From NCBI RefSeq assembly GCF_030052815.1, contig NC_079503.1, forward strand, positions 58,074,735-58,138,734: 64,000 nucleotides of DNA, given 5' to 3'. The notes under the pieces are model-generated. The model worked only from the letters and a program-made list of their open reading frames with translations. It ran no database searches and was not told where the DNA came from. Below, piece by piece: positions 22,486 through 33,248 of this stretch; the stretch's first letter is position 1, and every line of letters starts with the position of its first letter. The position numbers were made by a program, and so were the translations under genes. This DNA is from Hevea brasiliensis (Eukaryota; Streptophyta; Magnoliopsida; Malpighiales; Euphorbiaceae).

Positions 22486-23697
22486 GGCCAAATATATAAA
22501 TTCACCCCTGAACTTTACCAAAAAAGTCTCATGGAACCCTAAACTTTTAAAATGTCCTATTACACTGCTGAACTTTACAAAACTAGAACTAATATAACAC
22601 TGTAATCCTATTCAGTAGAGAAAGTGAACCAACGTGCAAATGACAGGGAGATTAAAAAAAAATCAATAGTAAAAAAAATCTCCTTTAATGTATCTGGATC
22701 TGCTTAGGGATTTAGAAACCATGGACAAGCTTTGAGAAAAGGGGATTTATTGCTAGCTCACCGATTCATGCCTTCTCTCAATCTCTATTTTTTTTCTATC
22801 TATGTTCTTATTCCTCCTCCTCCTCCTCTTCTTCTTCTCAAAGAAAGTCCATCTTCTATGCACTTTGCCATTTTCCTGCAGGTTTGTTTGAGTTGTAAAT
22901 CTTCAAAATCATTAACTTTGAGTGGTAATTCATCTCTACAAAGATGCCATAAAAGCACCATACTTTCATAATCATTGATGTTAGATGGCAAATCGTTCCA
23001 ATTTGGGCATGTAGGTGCAAGAAACAAAGAATTGTATGGTGGATTCTGTCTTTAGTGGTGAAAAAAAGCCAAGGGGAGATTGAAGAAACTGTCAATGATG
23101 TGAAGAAAGAGAAGGAGGAGCAGCTGGGTTCTACGAAAAGTGAATTGGGTTTCTTTGTAGATGAAGAATTTGATAAACATAGAGCCTTAAACTCAAAAAT
23201 TACAATGAAACTGAAGTTGAAATGGGTTGTCATTATAGAGAAAAAATAGTATTTTTTAAAGGAGAAACGGAACACAGAGACTTTGTTAGAAGCCAAAAGA
23301 AATAAATATTTGCAAAACTTGAGGCTGACCATGAAGGTGTGGATGGCACTTGAATTGAGAGGTGAAAAATGGTAGAAGTTGGAGCAATGTGGTGGCGTCA
23401 CATGTAGCTAGGTGATTTGTTGGGGAAGAAGGAGATGAAGATAAGAATGGTAGATATATATATATATATATATATTTTTATATGTAAAATTATTTTATTT
23501 TATTTTATTACTATAATTTATCCATGTCAGCTTAAAAAAATCCATGTTAGCACGATCGTATTTCAATCTCCATAGTTTGGGCTCACAAGGTTATCTTAAT
23601 TCCAGTTTCTTTAAGTGTGTAATGGGACATCTTAAAAGTTGATGGCACCACAAGGTTTTTTTTGATAAAGTTTAGGGGTAAAATTATGTATTTGGCC
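22486..23697. mobile_element. MULE-like non-autonomous DNA transposon, 1212 bp, possible Pack-MULE
   Basis: The first about 130 bp (GGCCAAATATATAA...) match the reverse complement of the last about 130 bp (GGCCAAATACATAA...), with shared blocks around ACCCCTRAACTTTA and ATTACAC. Long TIRs and non-transposase content fit a Mutator-like element. Flanks are (TAA)n on both sides, so the exact TSD cannot be read; a 3-bp TAA duplication would instead suggest PIF/Harbinger. The interior is richer in codon-like structure: a 181-codon frame on - (22856-23401) and a 64-codon frame on + (23055-23249) with charged KKEKEEQ residues. Neither is recognised; they may be captured gene pieces. An internal (TA)n lies at 23454-23474. 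Confidence 0.78.
23454..23474. repeat. (TA)n microsatellite
   Basis: Short uninterrupted TA run inside the MULE-like element. Confidence 0.95.

Positions 23698-23769
<72 letters not shown>
23698..23769. repeat. (TAA)n microsatellite
   Basis: About 24 TAA units directly after the right TIR, mirroring the TAA run on the left. Confidence 0.98.
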
Positions 23770-23771
<2 letters not shown>

Positions 23772-24328
23772 TTTAGGAAGGTGAAATAAAAATAAAATGA
23801 AATTATTAATATAAAAAATAATATATGCTAATTATAAATAAGTTAAATCTCAATACTTTATTTTTATAATTTTTATACAGACTACACTTTTTATCTCTCA
23901 AATTTTTTAATAAAAATAATAGAAAATATAGCAATATAATAAAAATATTTATTAAATATATGAAATAATTTGAGGTTAATTAAATTATATAATTATTTTC
24001 ATCATTTTAAAACATCAAATTTTTTATATCCTCTTAATATATTAAAAAACTATATTCAATACATCTTAATTTAGTAATATTAATGTTATTCTAAAAACTA
24101 ATATTAATAATAAAAAGGCATTAATAAAAATAAAATTATATGTATGTGAAATAAAATAAAATAAATTATATTTTATAAATAAATTACCACTTGTAATGCC
24201 ACTGGCAATTTTTCTTTTTAGAATGTCATATGGCAAACTCTTGGAAGAGTTTACTTTTGCCACTTGTAATGCCACATGGCAAGCTCTTTTTTTAGAGTAG
24301 CATATAGGGATCTCTTGAAAGAGTTTAG

Positions 24329-24377
<49 letters not shown>

Positions 24378-25700
24378 AATTGCATGAAGTATTGGTGCAG
24401 GCCAAGATGGTAAATTTATGCAGGTAGTGTCTTGTTGAATTTGGCAAACATCCAATTTACCAAGAACAATCTGCAAAATTTTTGGTATATATATGATTAG
24501 TAGAATTGCATGCATTTTTCAATTGTTGATCATAATTTCAAATTGAATTATTATGAATTTAAGGTCATTGGCTTTATCATAATGAAACTTTAGTGTGTTA
24601 AGAAAACCACCCATTAATAGGTTAAACTCTTTAGATATTAATTGACACATTCTTTATAATTAGACCACTAATTGAAAAAGATAAAACCCTAATTTTTCAT
24701 TTTAAAAGTTTTTTTTTAAGCGTGTAATTAAAATTATATTTAACATTCCATTATAATTGTCATGTTTAAAATAAAGAAAACACACTTTTTAGTAAATTTC
24801 ATTTTCATCTTAAAAAAAAACTAAAGGTTTTTTATATAATAAAATAAATTTATTTTCACCTTAGTATTAAAAAAATAAGCATTTTCTTAGAGATCTATTT
24901 TTTTTTTAAGATAATCAAATTTTTGTTTTCTTCTTCACAAATATTTAATTTTCTTTATCAATTAAAAATATAACTTCTATTTTGACAATGAGACACCAAA
25001 AAAATATATATTTAGTTTTTAGCCAAAATTTAAATGTCAAGTTTATTTTTCTACCCGAATCTTTTAATTTCAAGTAAATTTAATTTTTACTTAACAGACT
25101 TGCTATCCACATTATTTCTGCTTGTTCATTTTTAATTTTATGTAAATTTAAATTTCACTAAAAGTCTCAAAGTCTACATTTTAATTTTTACAAAATTATC
25201 TTTTAGTTTTTCAATTTTGAATTGCAATTATCTTTCGTTAGAATTTGCCTATTGTCAATTTTAGAATACATGTTCTTATAATTTTATTTACTTACTTTTA
25301 TAAAAAAAAAAAAATCTAAGCTATCATTTATATTTTTAAAAATTGTTTTTAGTAAAGAGTTCAAATTTCTTTAAAAATAATAAAATAAAAATAAAATAGA
25401 GTTAAAATTCACTTGTAGAGTCGCTTAACTTTCTTCTGTAGTTGACTTATCCTAATAGTAAGACATTTATGTATTTCTTTATTGATGCATTTTAGTTATT
25501 TTCGAAACAAATACAAGGAACCAATATTATAATTTAAACTCAATTTTAAGATTGTTGACATTAATTTATTCAACACATCGTGTGAGATTCTTGAACCTGA
25601 TTTAGCATTGTCTTCTAATAACACTATCATAATACTATGATATTAATGCCACAAAGACGAAGGAAAGGAGTTACCATTAAATAATAATCAAGATAAATTC
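23770..25700. other. Very AT-rich intergenic DNA
   Basis: No gene recognised; long A and T runs throughout. A pair of similar segments containing TGTAATGCCAC and GGCAA followed by CTCTTGGAAGAG or CTCTTGAAAGAG lies at about 24190-24330. Confidence 0.6.
24331..24374. repeat. (TA)n microsatellite
   Basis: About 22 TA units. Confidence 0.98.
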
Positions 25701-25712
25701 ATAAGAAGAGAT

Positions 25713-26274
25713 ATGTAAAATTTAGGGACTAAATAATTAATTTTTTTTAAAAAATTAAAGTATAATATAGTGTAAAATTTAGTGACTAAATAATTAATTT
25801 TTTAAAATTATAAGATTAAAATATAATATAAGATAAAATTCAAAGACCTAATAAATTTTCCAAAAAACTAAAAAAATGGTATGCTTTTAAATATGGAATA
25901 AGATAAAAATTAAATGGGAATTGCACCTTCTAACCAGATGAAATTATTATAACAAATAAAATTATTGTAAATATTACAGAGATTAAATTATTTTATATAT
26001 TAAAATAAAAAAGATTAAATAATTTATTTTTTAAAATTTAAAAGTTAAAGTGTGATATAATATATAATTTATAGATTAAATAATTAATTTTTAAAAATTT
26101 AAAAATTAAAATATAATATTGTATAAAATTTAGAGACTAAATTATTAAATTTTTTAAAAGTTAAAATGTAGTATAAAGTAAAATTTAGAAATTAAATACT
26201 AATTTTTCGAAAAATAGAAAAATGATATGCTTGTAAATATGAAAGAAGACAAATTTTAAATGGGAATTGCACCA
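25713..26274. repeat. Degenerate AT-rich tandem repeats
   Basis: A unit like TAAAATTTAGNGACTAAATA followed by AATTAATTTTT and a TAAAATATAATATA tail recurs at least six times. A more specific stretch ending AATGGGAATTGCACC is present twice, ending near 25927 and 26273. The second copy stops about 70 bp before the start of the CX9C gene. Confidence 0.75.
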
Positions 26275-26343
26275 TCCACTGCCCTTCAACTGTTATAACC
26301 CAGAGCAATCTCGGATAATTCCGAAAGCCCAAACAGGTGATAG

Positions 26344-26640
26344 ATGCCACCGGCCGAATCCACAGTCGTTCCGGTGGACTGCGAGAGGTTGCATCGGGCG
26401 CTGTGCGAATGCCACCGGCGTGTTTCGCCGGGTCTCGGACGCAAAGTGTCCTGTCGTCACTTGAATCGGGCCTTGGCCCAGTGCATGATTTCGGTGGCTT
26501 GTCCGGAGGAATCGGAGGCGGTTCGCAGCCTGTGTGCTAGCGGCGGGACTGCCCTGAAGCGGTCGCAGTGCCAGCAGGCCCAGCTCTCTCTATCCATCTG
26601 CCTCGCTTCTCATCAACACGACTCCTCTCCTGAATCATGA
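26344..26640 (+). CDS. Small CX9C cysteine-rich protein, Cmc1/CHCH-like, 98 aa
   Basis: It is the only convincing host-type gene in the window: GC-rich and uninterrupted, against AT-rich surroundings. Cysteines form three CX9C units: C13-C23, C37-C47 and C76-C86, plus C21, C53 and C64. The first two units with the intervening basic RKVSC stretch resemble the Cmc1-type twin-CX9C layout; proteins of this class fold by disulfide relay in the mitochondrial intermembrane space and often help cytochrome c oxidase assembly. No cleavable presequence or membrane segment is visible, which fits that import route. The start is the first ATG in the frame, at 26344, followed by PPAES. No intron is needed for this frame, but splicing near the end cannot be excluded. 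The family is inferred from the cysteine pattern only. Confidence 0.7.
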   Translation: MPPAESTVVPVDCERLHRALCECHRRVSPGLGRKVSCRHLNRALAQCMISVACPEESEAVRSLCASGGTALKRSQCQQAQLSLSICLASHQHDSSPES

Positions 26641-28400
26641 ACAAAGCTCCCTCTAACCTCACTTTTTTCTCTGTTTCTTGTGATCTGCAGCTCCACAAGC
26701 GAGTTTTTTTTTATGTAATTTTTTAAATTAATTTTCAGTTCAAGTTCATTATTTATATGATTTATTTGTTCCAATTTCTTTCCTTTTTTGGCTATTCGCA
26801 TAGCTGAATTGGGCAATTCAATTTCTTGTATTGTAATTGAATTTGTATAATCTAATTGAGTTATACTATTGTTCCTTAACCACTATTGAAGAAGAGCAGA
26901 AGACTTGAGTAGAAAGTGCACACTTATTTATTTAGTGATTCTTGAACTACTTAGGAATTTATCCATCTGAGCAAAAAATCCTTTTCCTGCAGAAACTTTC
27001 TCGCTTGTTCCATAATATGGGTATTATTTTCCCCCCCTCATGTTCCATTGATTAGAATTTCTTCACCTTTGTAATTAAATCAGAATTACAGATGTATTAA
27101 CAAGCACATGGATATTCATTTTTAACGGGGTGTGAGGGTTTGAAACCCACTTGTAAAATACACCTCCTCAATAATAAAAAATAAAAAGGAGCTTGTTATC
27201 TAGCAACTCTCAAGTGATGTAGATAAATTAGACATTATAAGTGTGTGATTAATTAATTAATTAATTTATATTTAAATTCCACTAAATTGTTCTGTATGTT
27301 GCATGACAAAACTGAGTCTCTTTTCAGATTCAACGCATGGTTCCCGTCTGCTGCAAGTTGAAGCTGCATATCATTGCATGAGGAAGTGATGAACAGTTAT
27401 ATGAGCAGTAGTGATGGTGTTAAAGTGGCTTCTTTGTTCCTGTCTATTGCAAGATGAAGCTACATCTCTTTCCAACTTTGCATGACAAACAGTCATATGA
27501 GCAGTAGTAATGATATTAAAGTGGCTTCTTTGTTTGATTAACGTTACGCAGTGCTAGCTGGGAGAGGCAGGAATTGTACCTAGTGCATCTTGAGGTATGA
27601 CAATAAGAGAATTATCCTAAAATTTGCCCCCTTTTTGTTTAAATTTTTTAGTCAATCTACTCCTCTCAAAGAGGCCATTATTATACTTTTCCAATGGGAT
27701 TGTTAGGGTAGATGCAAATCGTATACATGTGTTTGCCTGCGCATGCAGCTCTCTTAAATTTTGGCATTTATATTGTGCTAAAGAGAAAGTAACATTGTGA
27801 GTTGATCGTTAAGATTAGAAGTTGTTGATATACTTTTTTTTTTTAATTAATAATTGCTATATTCATATGAAATGCCCATCTGGTATGCAAATTGCTTGTG
27901 GGTTTTAGATTTTGTTGTCCAATTATCAAAATAAAGTCATATAAATAAAATATATTTGTTTTTTTTATTTAATGTTTTAAAACAGAAAAACAGGTTGTTG
28001 ACTTGTTGCAACAATTGAAGCACAAACAATGGTTTTCCTAGTCTTTATCATCTTGCTTTCCGAGATAGGAAAATAAGAACGGCAAAAAACAGAAAACGTA
28101 ATTTATATGAAATAGAATGCCGCATGTTTTACAAAGAGAAAGGATAATAGCTTTCTTTATAAGATATCAATTTTAACTCTCTGTTGGGTATTTGTTAGAT
28201 GATGCAAATATGCCAAACTCAGGCTGAATTAGTATTGCTTTATGTTGTTTCAGTGAGTGCAAGTGAATATTATCAACTTGAAGAGCATTGCGTGAAGTAG
28301 GCATCTACATCATGAACATAAGGCTGGTGCTTTTGGTTGCATTGGAGGTCTCTGGCTTGTTTTTAATGTGATGAACATTCTTTTGTATATGGCCACAGAG
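26641..28400 (+). other. Possible 3' UTR and downstream region of the CX9C gene
   Basis: No recognised protein. Base composition is milder than in the AT-rich DNA upstream. Polypyrimidine-AG sites such as TTGTGATCTGCAG (about 26678-26690) and TATGTTGTTTCAG could be acceptors of UTR introns. It holds a 96-bp tandem duplication at about 27330-27535. Assignment to the gene is inference. Confidence 0.35.
27330..27535 (+). repeat. Diverged 96-bp tandem duplication
   Basis: ATGAGCAGTAGTGATGGTGT at 27401 recurs as ATGAGCAGTAGTAATGATAT at 27497, both followed by TAAAGTGGCTTCTTTGTT. Several substitutions make it older than the 94-bp duplication at 15835. Confidence 0.85.
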
Positions 28401-28825
28401 GCCTTCTAGAAGAAGGAAAATGACTTGCTGAAACTGTCAGGATGTAAAAAAGCATCTGTAGGGGAGCATTCCAACCTAGAGAAGCACACTCTCGCAAGCA
28501 GGGGTGGATGAAGCAAAACTGAGAATGACAGCTCGAGTCCATTGTTTCGAGGACATGGTTGTGAAATTGGCCGTCCTATAAATTTGTGGAAGTACATTGC
28601 TTTTTCCAAAAATAAAGGGAGAATACTTTTCACTGTTTTGGTTTTCCCAAGTGTGTTGCCTTTTGTGAATACTTGGAAGAGTTTGAGTAACTATAGCAAC
28701 TAACAATTGGCATACCAAGGATAGCATATCTGTGAAAATCACCCTATTAGAAATTAAATTTGATTAATTTTTTAATATTTTAATATATTTTTGATAAAAC
28801 ATATTAGAAAATTCCATTAAGAAGC
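28401..28825. other. Unassigned DNA
   Basis: Nothing recognised; overlapping open frames on the minus strand (28406-28742) show no family features. Confidence 0.5.
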
Positions 28826-29050
28826 TAAAGATAGAATATCCAGATGAAGGGATTGAGAAATACAAGCAGGCTCTTCCTCAATCCAAATATATTTTTCACC
28901 CATCCCAACATAAAACTCAGCAATAGCATGAGCCATTGAATTCCAAGCTTGTGGAACAAAAGACCAAACCCAACTTGAGAGTTGAGAAGCAAGAATAATA
29001 CAATCATCTGAGGCCATCCCCAAACTAATAAGAATAGACATCCCATGTTG
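28826..29050 (-). pseudogene. LINE-type RNase H C-terminal remnant
   Basis: On the minus strand one frame reads SSWVWSFVPQAWNSMAHAIA, then EFYVGMG and WIEEEPACISQSLHLDIL. The pattern V.(R/Q)..N..AHA(I/L)A followed by W.EE.P..I...L..D is the typical end of the RNase H-like domain (RVT_3 type) that closes plant LINE open reading frames. Only about 75 residues are present; catalytic residues further upstream and the RT are missing. It is cut by the Cassandra element at 29056. It could also be a free-standing RVT_3 domain fragment. Confidence 0.65.
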
Positions 29051-29055
29051 CAGCT

Positions 29056-29310
29056 TGTAACGATCGGGCTCCAACCATTAGATGAATTGTCCACTTTGAC
29101 CATAAGTCTCATGGTTTTATCTCATAGGTAGAATGGAGAACTTCCTAGAAGGTCACCCATCCTAAGATTTCTCTCAAGCGAGCAAGCTTAACCCTGAAGT
29201 TCTTCCAACTCTCCAGGCCATTCCACCAAAAGGCGCTTCTAGTAATTAGTTCCCTTATTTTATATATCATTACTTTTTGAACCCAAGACCATCTCCGTGT
29301 TTTGCCGATG
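29056..29310 (-). repeat. Cassandra 3' LTR
   Basis: 5S box C-like GGATGGGTGACC lies at 29151-29162 on the minus strand. It is preceded by GTTAAGC (box A-like), and a GATATATAAAAT stretch lies further upstream. The far edge may extend by some bases past 29310, toward ATTCCACATCGG. Confidence 0.85.
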
Positions 29311-29403
29311 TGGAATTTGCCTAAGGGACCTTTCTTCCCCCCTTTCGGGACTCAGCGTCCTCGTTGAGGTTTGCCCCCACCATCGCCCAAGAGGACAGGC
29401 GAG

Positions 29404-29417
29404 CGGCTCTGATACCA
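29404..29417 (-). other. Cassandra primer binding site
   Basis: TGGTATCAGAGCCG on the minus strand, two bases after the end of the right LTR. Confidence 0.88.
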
Positions 29418-29419
29418 AT

Positions 29420-29672
29420 TGTAACGATCGAGCTCCAACTGCTAGAGGAATTGTCCGATTTGGCCATAAGCCTCACGGTTTTATCCCATAGGTGGAATGG
29501 AGAACTTCCCAGGAGGTCACCCATCCTAAGATTTCTCTCAAGCGAGCACACTTAACCCTAGAGTTTTTTCAACTCTTCAGGCCATTCCACCAAAAGGCGC
29601 CTCTAGTGATTAGTTCCCCCATTTTATATATCATTACTTTTTGAACCCAAGACCATCTCCGTTCTTTGTCGA
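29420..29672 (-). repeat. Cassandra 5' LTR, outer end cut by A2
   Basis: Same order as the other copy, with GGATGGGTGACCTCCTGGGA on the minus strand, closer to genuine 5S rRNA than the left copy. The last bases before A2 are gtcga. Confidence 0.85.
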
Positions 29673-30313
29673 TGTCACACCTTACCCTTTGTAAAGCATA
29701 ACATGATCCCGTAGCATACCTAATGAATTACCAACTCCGTCGACTGATAACCAATTAAATACACTATAAAGGATTTTAAAACAATTTTTTTTACTTTTTG
29801 AAAGTAGTGAGCTTTTATAGTAGGTATTAAAAATATTTACTTGAAGTTTAAATACTAGTTAAAATTTTTGTCCATTTTTATTTTTATGTAAATTTTAAAA
29901 AAATTTCGGTAGAGTGCCGTCTATATTTAGAAAAAATAGTTCTTCAAACACCTGTAAAAACAATTTCAATAATTCATTTCCTCAAAATCAACCATTACTA
30001 CAACACAAATCAACATCAGTTCTCCCAACTCCATAATTCAAAACAATTCTCAATTCAATTGTCTTCAAAAATAATACTAAATTACTTCATTCATATTCCA
30101 TTAAAGAAAAATCAATTTACATTCATCAACCCAAAATAATATTTTTACAAAATCTATACAACTGCTCATAACCAGTTTATACATGTACATACATTTATAT
30201 ACACCAAAATAAACATTACAATCATGGTATAAAATTATACCCGAGAAAATCTCAAGGATGTAGCTCCGAGATCCTCAGCAGCTCACTCTGCTGCTCCACA
30301 AGTCTCTCTATCT

Positions 30314-30354
30314 GCGACAGCAATAAACAGCCATCGCTGAGTACTATGACTCAG
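30314..30354 (-). other. Paired stem-loops in A2 LTR
   Basis: On the minus strand hairpin 1 is CTGAGT/ACTCAG and hairpin 2 is GCGATGGC/GCTGTCGC, fully paired with two G-U wobbles. They lie about 640 bp from the LTR end. Confidence 0.72.
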
Positions 30355-31837
30355 TAGTGCACAACATACTAAAATAACATTTTATGCATGATTCAAATCA
30401 TATTTATTCAAAAATTATACTGAAAATGAAAAACAGATACAAAACACAATTTAAAATTTTAGTCAAAACAGTCTCATTTCAGAAGTCTCAAAACAGATTT
30501 CATAAAAAAACACAGTTATATCATGCCATTCAGAATAATGTTCATTTCAATAGCCGGAGGCTTATGAGGAATCACAAGGCTAGCTAGCTCAATCTATGGG
30601 TACCCATTCAATTTCTTCATCTACTGGCACACACCTCAACACTTCAGCCAGAGAGGGAATCAAAATTCAAAACTAATTCCTCTGACTAGTCATGCTAGTG
30701 AGGCATTCAAATATATGGTCATGACACTGTGGTTTCAAAACTATCTTAAAAATTTACCAAACATTTACTGACAATTAAAACACATCATTAAATTTCCAAC
30801 AATTTAGATCAAAAGCACAGTGTACATTTCAATCACCATTATGCAATATAAATAAATCACAATTTATTTCATGTACTTTGCAAAAAGAAATTTAAAGAGC
30901 ATTTTATGTTGTGCACAAACCTCTTGACCTTGACTCGATGCCTCGGATTTTTTTTTTCAGTTTTTTTTCAATTAAAACAGACAATTTTACAGTATTTCAG
31001 TATCATAATTTATCATAAATCCAAAAATAATTTCAAATCTATTTATTTCTAACTTTAATATGCTTAACTTGACGTTCTTTAAAATTTACACTTCGGGGTT
31101 ACTATTCACGACACTATTCAAGTCAAATTGTTGACTTTCTCATACTTAATAGGTATAGGGATTTCAATTTCACCCACATACCATATTTTGGTTGCCTACT
31201 TTGTTGGTTTTAGTTGTTTCCTCAAATTTTAAGTCTCTTAGGTGAAATTTCCAAATTTCAGATTTGGTGTCCTATTTTTCACTGTTCCATTGGTCAAGTT
31301 GCTGTTGAAATTTGACTAAGTTTTCTTCATAGATGTTGTTACTTATTGTCTTAACTTTATTTGCCTTTTTGAATCACTCCATTTGGAGTTTTGTAGCCCA
31401 TTATATGACTATTTGAATGGGGTTGGCCAGATTTGGTGTTACCTAGAATTCTGGGTATTTTCTGGATATTGGCAGTTTTGGTGTGCTGACTGCAGGTGAC
31501 TTTTTGGATAGGTTATGATCAAAATTTGGGTTTGTTTTCTTCATGAAAGTTGTAGGGCTATGTCTCAGCTTTCCATCAGTATATGATTCAAGTCATTTGG
31601 ACCTTCCTAGACCAAGTTATGATCATTTAAGTAACTACTGTTCATTTGGTTATTTTTATATAGGGTAGTGTGCCTAAATCCGGATTTGACCTAATTATTC
31701 ACTAAATTCTGTTCATTTTTTGGGCATGATTCCTAAATGAAAAATGGTCCATTTTGTATCTAGTTTCATTCCCAATTGGCCTCACACCAATTGGGTTAGT
31801 AATTTTTTTTTTTTAGTCCCTGAATGGGACCTAGGTC

Positions 31838-31995
31838 AAGCTGCCAGCATATTGACCCTAACCAATCCGAATTAAAACTTAGTTCTAGCAATTCACACAC
31901 ACCAAAAATGGTCACAATTGACCATTTTTGGTGTGTGTGAATTGCTAGAACTAAGTTTTAATTCGGATTGGTTAGGGTCAATATGCTGGCAGCTT
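31838..31995. repeat. Perfect 77-bp inverted repeat with a 4-nt loop
   Basis: 31838-31914 is the exact reverse complement of 31919-31995; loop CAAT. Arms begin AAGCTGCCAGCATATTGACC. The two other A LTRs have only one diverged arm at this place (about 1140-1215 and 13430-13520), so the second arm is an inverted duplication private to A2. Confidence 0.97.
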
Positions 31996-33201
31996 AATTG
32001 ACCATTTCTCAACTCAAGTAAGGTCAACTACATCAATTGACCAATTATTAAATTTTTTTCTAATTTTTTACATGCTCAAAACCCTAATCACATAAAGTTC
32101 AAATCTAATGAATTCAACATGCACATTCATTGTCTACATACTTCATTCAACCTAAACAACCAATCAAATACATTAAAATCATTCATTTCAAACCCTAACA
32201 TAAGCTAGCCAAAATTCTTCTTTGATCCCCCAACAAGTGTTTTCTTTTGATTTTAAGTTAAGATCTAAGCTACTTACACTAAAAACATAAGTATTAAACA
32301 TAAATTTTCAATTCAAACCACTAACCTTTTTTTGATGTTCAACTCTACAATTTCCCTCCTTATTTCTTTTTTCTTTCTTGCTCAATCACCTTCTCAAATG
32401 AGTCTATCAAGTTCTATTGGATTAATTTATGGTCAAAGTAGGTTTAAGTGATTGAAATCAAGCTTGGATTCAAGCTTTCATGGTGGTTCTTCAATGGTGG
32501 AGAGAGAGAGGAAGCCGACACACTTGGGTGGAGAAGAAGAAAATGATTTTTCTTTTCTTTTTTATAGGTATTTTATATGCAATTAACTTGGTCAAAAGTT
32601 GTAGGAAAATTAAAATGAGTTTTGACATCATAATGATGTCATCCAATGATGTAATAAACTTTTTTCAATTTTCTTTTTCTTTTGCATTTATTTTTCTATT
32701 AGTTCTTAAATTTAATTCTTGATTCTGAAATTTTCTTTTCTCCAATTTTATTAAACAGTTAGGTCAGGAGTCAGCTCTAGGGATGAATTGACCAAATTGC
32801 CCCTCACTGGTTCAATCTGATTTACAAGTTATTCGATATTTCTTCTGGATCCTTGACCTAATTATTTGGCATGCTTAACAACTCTTTTTCGTGATTTTCT
32901 CTTTTCCACTATGTTCGCAATAGTCCTAAGGACCGCGGTGTCACATTTTTCAATTCAAAATTTGAGTTAAGACTGATCTCGCAGTCATTTTCCGGGAATG
33001 TCACCCATCGCTGTGACTCCCGGCTCATTTAACTTTTTATGCTTTGTTTTTCTTCTTTATATTTAACTATTTAGCAATTACTAATTATTTGTATTCAGGG
33101 CTTATCTAGGTGTCTTAGATGTGGTTCTAATTCTCTTAATTGTTCGAACCGACATCAGTCATCGAAACAGTAAAATGTACCAAGCTATGAGGGGTGTTAT
33201 A

Positions 33202-33217
33202 ATTCTCCCCCCCTTAA
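33202..33217 (-). other. A2 polypurine tract
   Basis: On the minus strand TTAAGGGGGGGAGAAT precedes the LTR. Confidence 0.88.
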
Positions 33218-33248
33218 AATAAATTTTGTCTCAAAATTTTACCTGGTA

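Larger units (their letters stand above)
29056..29672 (-). mobile_element. Cassandra-type TRIM retrotransposon with 5S rRNA-like LTRs
   Basis: Two copies of a roughly 255-bp repeat (29056-29310 and 29420-29672) flank only about 110 bp. On the minus strand the LTR ends TTACA, then comes TGGTATCAGAGCC, a Met-tRNA PBS. Each LTR holds a 5S rRNA-like block: GTTAAGC, then after 23 bases GGATGGGTGACCTTCTAGGA, with the same spacing as 5S rRNA. A very small element with no coding and a sense 5S segment in the LTR is the definition of Cassandra. The right LTR is cut by A2 at 29673. Confidence 0.88.
29673..33201 (-). repeat. A2 3' LTR, 3529 bp
   Basis: Ends GGTGTGACA (29673 on the + strand) and begins TATAACACCCC at 33201, so the terminal TG has become TA. 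It contains a 5S box C-like block near 33000 (GATGGGTGACATTCCCGG on -), paired hairpins at 30314-30354, and a perfect inverted repeat at 31838-31995. The short open frames inside are not coding. Confidence 0.93.

Noticed and set aside
22376..22597. 73-codon frame with a long poly-Asn run
   Set aside because: It is a translation of the CAA/TAA microsatellite.
26267..26464. Alternative frame over the CX9C gene start
   Set aside because: Its cysteines show no regular spacing, while the 26344 frame has three CX9C units.
28406..28742. Overlapping frames on - near 28.4-28.7 kb
   Set aside because: No motif, no codon-like constraint seen; chance frames.
29141..29190. A real 5S rRNA gene
   Set aside because: Only the 3' half of the 5S promoter region is recognisable, inside both LTRs of a TRIM with a PBS, so it is Cassandra and not a 5S gene.
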